From: Paracoccaceae bacterium
Lineage (GTDB): Bacteria; Pseudomonadota; Alphaproteobacteria; Rhodobacterales; Rhodobacteraceae
DNA length: 8,871 nucleotides
Direction: 5' to 3'
Assembly (NCBI GenBank): GCA_020441345.1
Contig: JAGRMK010000500.1
Coordinates: 1 to 8,871, forward strand
Shown here: positions 5,841-8,871 of the stretch, piece by piece
Layout of the letters: each line of letters begins with the position of its first letter
Position numbering within the stretch: position 1 is the stretch's first letter
The notes under the pieces: model-generated
What the model saw: the letters and a program-made list of their open reading frames with translations, nothing else
Database searches by the model: none
Told to the model about the DNA's origin: nothing
Translations under genes and position numbers: made by a program

Positions 5841-7084
5841 TCGCGCTGCTGTCGGCTACCGCAACCGAAACGCTTATGGGCAGCGCGGTCTTCGTGGTCA
5901 TCGTGCTGCTGCTGGTCGGCATGGTGCTGGTGGCGCGCGCGTTCCTGATGCCTTCGGGCACGGTGACGATCCGGGTCAACGACCGTCTCGAAATCGCCGC
6001 CCCGCTTGGCGCGCGGCTGTTGCCCGCTCTGGCGGATGGCGGCGTGGCGATTCCGGCGGCCTGCGGTGGGTCGGGCACCTGCGGACAATGCCGGGTCACG
6101 GTAACGGCGGGCGGCGCCCCCGCCCTGCCAACAGAAGAGGCGCTGCTGACCCGCCACGACATCGCCCAGGGCATGCGGCTGGCCTGCCAGACAACACTGC
6201 GCGCCAATCTGGCGGTTTCGGTGCCCGACAGCCTGCTGGCCGCAAAGGTTCTGACCTGCACCGTGCGCTCCAGTCGGACGGTTGCGCCACTGATCCGCGA
6301 ACTGGTGCTGACGGTCCCGCCGGGCGAGAGCTTTACCTTCGAACCCGGCGCGTTCGTGGTGATCGAGGCCCCTGCTTATGACCTGCGCTTCGCCGAGATC
6401 GACATCGCCCCCGAACACCGCGCCGCCTGGGCGCAGATGGGGCTGGGGGCGTTGACCTCCAGCAGCACGAAACCCGTATCGCGCGCCTATTCCATCGCCA
6501 GTTCGGTTGACGATGGCGACGGGCAGATCACGCTGCTCATCCGCCTCGCCATTCCGCCCCCGGGCCGCCCCGGCGTGCCGCCCGGCGTGGTCTCGTCTTG
6601 GCTCTTCGCGCTGAACGCGGGTGATGCGGTGACGGTCTCGGGTCCGTTCGGGGATTTCAGGGCGCAGGACACCGACCGCGAGATGATCCTGATCGGGGGC
6701 GGCGTCGGCATGGCACCGCTCAGGGCGATCATCTCGGATCAGTTGCGTCGTCAAGGCACGGCGCGCAAGATGAGCTTCTGGTATGGCGCACGCAGCACGG
6801 TCGATCTGTTCTATGTGGACGAATTCGACCGTCTGGCCGACGCGCATGACAATTTCACCTGGACGGCAGCCCTGTCCGACCCTTCGCCCGGCGACAACTG
6901 GCAAGGCGAAACCGGGTTCATCCACGATGTCGTGTTGCGCCGCTACCTGGCCAGCCACCCCGCTCCGCACGCCTGCGAATACTACCTGTGCGGCCCGCCG
7001 ATGATGATGCGCGCGGTTCTGACGATGCTGGACGATCTGGGCGTCGAGCCCGAACGGATCTTCAACGACGATTTCGGAGTGTAA
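5837..7084 (+). CDS. nqrF: Na+-NQR subunit F (NADH dehydrogenase, FAD and [2Fe-2S])
   Basis: NqrF is the electron entry subunit: it oxidises NADH and passes electrons through FAD and a plant-type [2Fe-2S] cluster. The 415 residues match the family length (about 408). A single membrane helix lies at residues 13-36. The ferredoxin domain follows with cluster ligands C76, C82, C85 and C117 (CGGSGTCGQC, then LACQ). The ferredoxin reductase part shows the FAD motif RAYS at 216-219, the pyridine nucleotide glycine-rich segment GGGVGM at 287-292, the WYGARS block, C385-GPP (YYLCGPPMMM) and the C-terminal NDDFGV. Every expected cofactor residue I could check is present. The start overlaps nqrE by ATGA and the stop is three bases before apbE. 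Confidence 0.97.
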   Translation: MIALLSATATETLMGSAVFVVIVLLLVGMVLVARAFLMPSGTVTIRVNDRLEIAAPLGARLLPALADGGVAIPAACGGSGTCGQCRVTVTAGGAPALPTEEALLTRHDIAQGMRLACQTTLRANLAVSVPDSLLAAKVLTCTVRSSRTVAPLIRELVLTVPPGESFTFEPGAFVVIEAPAYDLRFAEIDIAPEHRAAWAQMGLGALTSSSTKPVSRAYSIASSVDDGDGQITLLIRLAIPPPGRPGVPPGVVSSWLFALNAGDAVTVSGPFGDFRAQDTDREMILIGGGVGMAPLRAIISDQLRRQGTARKMSFWYGARSTVDLFYVDEFDRLADAHDNFTWTAALSDPSPGDNWQGETGFIHDVVLRRYLASHPAPHACEYYLCGPPMMMRAVLTMLDDLGVEPERIFNDDFGV

Positions 7085-7087
7085 CGC

Positions 7088-8080
7088 ATGACCCTAAGCA
7101 GACGCGGTATGCTGGTCGGAACGGCGGCCCTGATGGCGGCGACGGCGGTACGGGCCAGCGGGCGTGACCTGTTGCACATCGAGGGGCCGGCGTTCGGCGC
7201 GCGATGGAGCCTGCGCATCGCCGCGGGCGCCGACAGCACGGCACTTGTCGAGGCGGTGACGGGGGTCGTGGCATCGGTCGACGCCGAGATGTCGCCCTAT
7301 CGCCCGGATTCGGCCCTGACGCGCTTCAACGCCACCCAGAGCACCGACTGGCACCCCCTGCCCAACGCGATGCTGACCACGCTGCACGCAGCCCAGCGCG
7401 TCGCGCATCGGACGGGCGGGGCTTTTGACCCGACGCTGGGCGGGGTGACAGGGCGCTATGGCTTCGGGCCGATCACCGGCATCCCGGCGGGGCGTTTTGA
7501 CGGGCTGGCCTTGGCGCCCGGGGGCGCGCGCAAGGCTCATCCGCGTCAGACGCTCGACCTTTGCGGGATCGCCAAGGGTCATGCTCTCGATCGCGCGGTT
7601 GCGGCGGTGGCGGCGCTGGGGCACCAGGATTTCCTGATCGAGATGGGCGGCGAGGTGCGCACGAGAGGCCGCCACCCGGACGGGCGGGAGTGGCGTGTCG
7701 GGGTGGATAACCCGTTGCCGGGTGCCTCGGACCTGTGGGGCAGCGTCGCGCCTGGTGAGGCGGCGCTGGCGACCTCGGGCGACCGGATCAACGCCTACCA
7801 GTTGGGCGCGCGGCGCTTTGGCCACATCATCGATCCCCGGAGCGGAGAACCCGCGCGCTCGGGGCTGGCCTCGGTTTCGGTCCTGGCCGGCGATGCGATG
7901 ACCGCCGACGCGCTGGCCACCGCGCTCTTTGCGCTGGGGACCGAACATGGCGCGGCACTGGCGCAGTCGGCGGGGATCCCGGCCTTGTTCCTGATCCGCG
8001 ACCGCGGCGCGCAGGCAACCGGGCTTCGCGCGTTCTTCACCGGCGGCTTTGCCGACCACATCGTCGCACAGGAGGCCTGA
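7088..8080 (+). CDS. apbE: FAD:protein FMN transferase ApbE
   Basis: ApbE uses FAD and Mg2+ to attach FMN through a phosphoester to threonine in flavinylation motifs, on the periplasmic side; NqrC (T237) is the obvious substrate here. The 330-residue product has family motifs in order: FDPTLGG at 113-119, LDLCGIAKGHALDRA, FLIEMGGEVRTRG, WRVGVDNP, ALATSGD, HIIDPRSGEP from H246, and the metal-site region DAMTADALATALF from D269. The N-terminus begins MTLSRRGMLVG followed by a hydrophobic stretch ending at AVRAS, which looks like a twin-arginine signal peptide. No lipobox cysteine is present, unlike many ApbE lipoproteins. The gene follows nqrF after three bases, and its stop overlaps the nqrM start by one base. 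Confidence 0.95.
   Translation: MTLSRRGMLVGTAALMAATAVRASGRDLLHIEGPAFGARWSLRIAAGADSTALVEAVTGVVASVDAEMSPYRPDSALTRFNATQSTDWHPLPNAMLTTLHAAQRVAHRTGGAFDPTLGGVTGRYGFGPITGIPAGRFDGLALAPGGARKAHPRQTLDLCGIAKGHALDRAVAAVAALGHQDFLIEMGGEVRTRGRHPDGREWRVGVDNPLPGASDLWGSVAPGEAALATSGDRINAYQLGARRFGHIIDPRSGEPARSGLASVSVLAGDAMTADALATALFALGTEHGAALAQSAGIPALFLIRDRGAQATGLRAFFTGGFADHIVAQEA
8071..8075 (+). promoter_or_regulatory. Ribosome binding site for nqrM
   Basis: GGAGG lies four bases before the ATG at 8080, inside the last codons of apbE. It is the strongest Shine-Dalgarno match in the operon and fixes the start of this small gene. Confidence 0.6.
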
Positions 8081-8253
8081 TGCAGATCTTTCTGATGTCC
8101 CTCGCCGCGATCCTGCTGGCCTTTGTCGGGCTGTCGATCGGCGTGATCTTTGGCCGCGCCCCGATCAAGGGATCCTGCGGTGGCCTGTCGTGCATTTCCG
8201 GCGCCGATTGCGCGGGCTGCCCACATCGCGACCCTGAGGAGGACGTGCCATGA
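8080..8253 (+). CDS. nqrM: Na+-NQR maturation protein NqrM (DUF539 family)
   Basis: This small gene encodes 57 residues beginning MQIFLMSLAAILL. One N-terminal membrane helix (about 3-25) is followed by a short cytoplasmic tail with four cysteines, C33, C38, C44 and C47, in GSCGGLSCISGADCAGC. NqrM is known to be needed for assembly of Na+-NQR, most likely for delivering iron to the NqrD-NqrE cysteine site. The GSCGGL motif after the helix is the family signature, and the position after apbE is the usual one. The tail after the last cysteine is only ten residues, shorter than I recall for gammaproteobacterial forms. It starts within the apbE stop (TGATG) and ends in an ATGA overlap with the CBS gene. 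Confidence 0.9.
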   Translation: MQIFLMSLAAILLAFVGLSIGVIFGRAPIKGSCGGLSCISGADCAGCPHRDPEEDVP

Positions 8254-8645
8254 AACCGCTGCCCCGCCTGCGCGAGATCATGGCCCGCGACCTGATCCTG
8301 TTGCGGCCTGACATGGATGTGTTGCACGCCATGGAGATGCTGCTGAAGCACCGCATCTCGGGCGCCTGCGTGGTCGATCAATCCGGCGCCCTGGTCGGCG
8401 TGCTGTCGAAGAAAGACTGCCTGCGCGCGGCACTTCACGCCGCCTATCATCAGGACATGGGCAGCGCCGTCGCGGGCTACATGAGCACGGCCGTGGAAAC
8501 CCTCGACCCCGGTCTTGACCTTGTGGCGGTGGCCGAGCGGTTCCTGTCCAGCAACTACCGCCGGTTCCCGGTGCTCGAGGACGGGAGGCTGATCGGTCAG
8601 GTCAGCCGCGCCGATGTCTTGAAGGCGCTGACGGAAAGCTGGTAG
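8250..8645 (+). CDS. Tandem CBS-domain protein
   Basis: The 131-residue product consists of almost nothing but two CBS domains: the first at about residues 8-60 (IMARDLILLRPDMDVLHAME to VGVLSKKDCLRAAL), the second at about 75-130 (YMSTAVETLDPGLDLVAVAE to IGQVSRADVLKAL). Such CBS pairs form a Bateman module that usually binds adenosine nucleotides and regulates a partner protein. No enzyme or DNA-binding domain is attached and no signal peptide is seen, so it should be cytosolic. GAGGAGG overlapping the end of nqrM serves as ribosome site, and the ATGA overlap ties its translation to nqrM. A regulatory role on Na+-NQR or its assembly is an inference from position only. Confidence 0.9.
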   Translation: MKPLPRLREIMARDLILLRPDMDVLHAMEMLLKHRISGACVVDQSGALVGVLSKKDCLRAALHAAYHQDMGSAVAGYMSTAVETLDPGLDLVAVAERFLSSNYRRFPVLEDGRLIGQVSRADVLKALTESW

Positions 8646-8652
8646 CCTTGGC

Positions 8653-8680
8653 GGGCAGGACCGCGGAAAACACCCTGCCC
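8653..8680 (+). terminator. Weak hairpin after the CBS gene
   Basis: GGGCAGG (8653-8659) and CCTGCCC (8674-8680) form a 7-bp stem with a 14-base loop, starting eight bases after the CBS stop codon. No T-tract follows. It could attenuate or end the nqr transcript before the arsenite permease gene, but the support is weak. Confidence 0.3.
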
Positions 8681-8700
8681 CACGCGCAAAGGCCCCGTAA

Positions 8701-8871
8701 ATGAGTGTATTCGAACGATATCTTTCGATCTGGATCGCGTTGGCGATGGTGGCGGGGATCGGATTGGGCAATATCGCGCCGGGACTGATCGACGCGATTG
8801 CCGCCGCCGAGGTCGCGCGCGTCAACCTGGTGGTCGCGGTGCTGATCTGGGCGATGGTCTATCCGATGATG
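8701..8871 (+). CDS. Acr3-type arsenite efflux permease, N-terminal part (3' truncated by window end)
   Basis: Fifty-seven codons are visible from ATG 8701 and the frame stays open to the end. The start MSVFERYLSIWIALAMVAG, followed by GIGLGNIAPGL, VARVNLVVAVLIWAMVYPMM, strongly resembles the N-terminus of Acr3 (ArsB3) permeases of the BART superfamily, which export arsenite across the inner membrane by a conserved cysteine in helix 4 (not in view). Two hydrophobic segments are present, as expected. The ribosome site is poor (AAAGG about 9 bases upstream). The gene lies 55 bases after the CBS gene, so it could be read through from the nqr operon or have its own promoter; no arsR is in view. 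Confidence 0.82.
   Translation, partial: MSVFERYLSIWIALAMVAGIGLGNIAPGLIDAIAAAEVARVNLVVAVLIWAMVYPMM

Noticed and set aside
1698..7084. Identification as an Rnf complex instead of Na+-NQR
   Set aside because: The A subunit lacks RnfC iron-sulfur motifs, an NqrF with FAD and NADH sites is present, no RnfB is found, and apbE plus nqrM follow.

Overview
The window reads as a GC-rich alphaproteobacterial chromosome, most like a Rhodobacterales/Rhodobacteraceae member (inferred from codon use and protein style, not from a search). It is dominated by one tightly packed plus-strand operon for the sodium-pumping NADH:quinone oxidoreductase (Na+-NQR) and its maturation factors.

Layout. Bases 1-69 are the 3' end of a gene that looks like an MDR-family NADP-dependent oxidoreductase. 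Bases 70-583 hold no convincing gene. They contain two adjoining hairpins just after that gene, a 10-bp long-range inverted repeat, and a Crp/Fnr-type box with a possible -10 in front of the next gene. Bases 584-1666 encode an exported five-heme (CXXCH) cytochrome c with an EF-hand-like loop. Then follow nqrA, nqrB, nqrC, nqrD, nqrE and nqrF (1698-7084), the flavin transferase apbE (7088-8080), the Fe-S maturation factor nqrM (8080-8253) and a two-CBS-domain protein (8250-8645). A gene for an Acr3-type arsenite permease starts at 8701 and runs off the end.

How the genes work together. NqrF oxidises NADH through FAD and a [2Fe-2S] centre. Electrons then pass through the intramembrane Fe-S centre formed by NqrD and NqrE, the flavin of NqrC and the flavins of NqrB to quinone, with Na+ export. 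ApbE attaches FMN covalently and NqrM supports assembly of the NqrDE metal site. Most junctions are ATGA or similar overlaps, which suggests translational coupling from nqrA through the CBS gene.

Most notable points. (1) NqrB is very short: 266 aa against about 410 in the Vibrio type. By eye it lacks the N-terminal cytoplasmic extension and the segment that carries the SGAT covalent-FMN motif, while NqrC keeps its motif. (2) A pentaheme cytochrome sits at the head of the operon, downstream of a possible Fnr-type box, hinting at a link between Na+-NQR and a periplasmic, oxygen-regulated electron route. (3) A CBS-domain protein is translationally coupled to the nqr genes. Comparisons with Vibrio proteins are from memory and were not computed.
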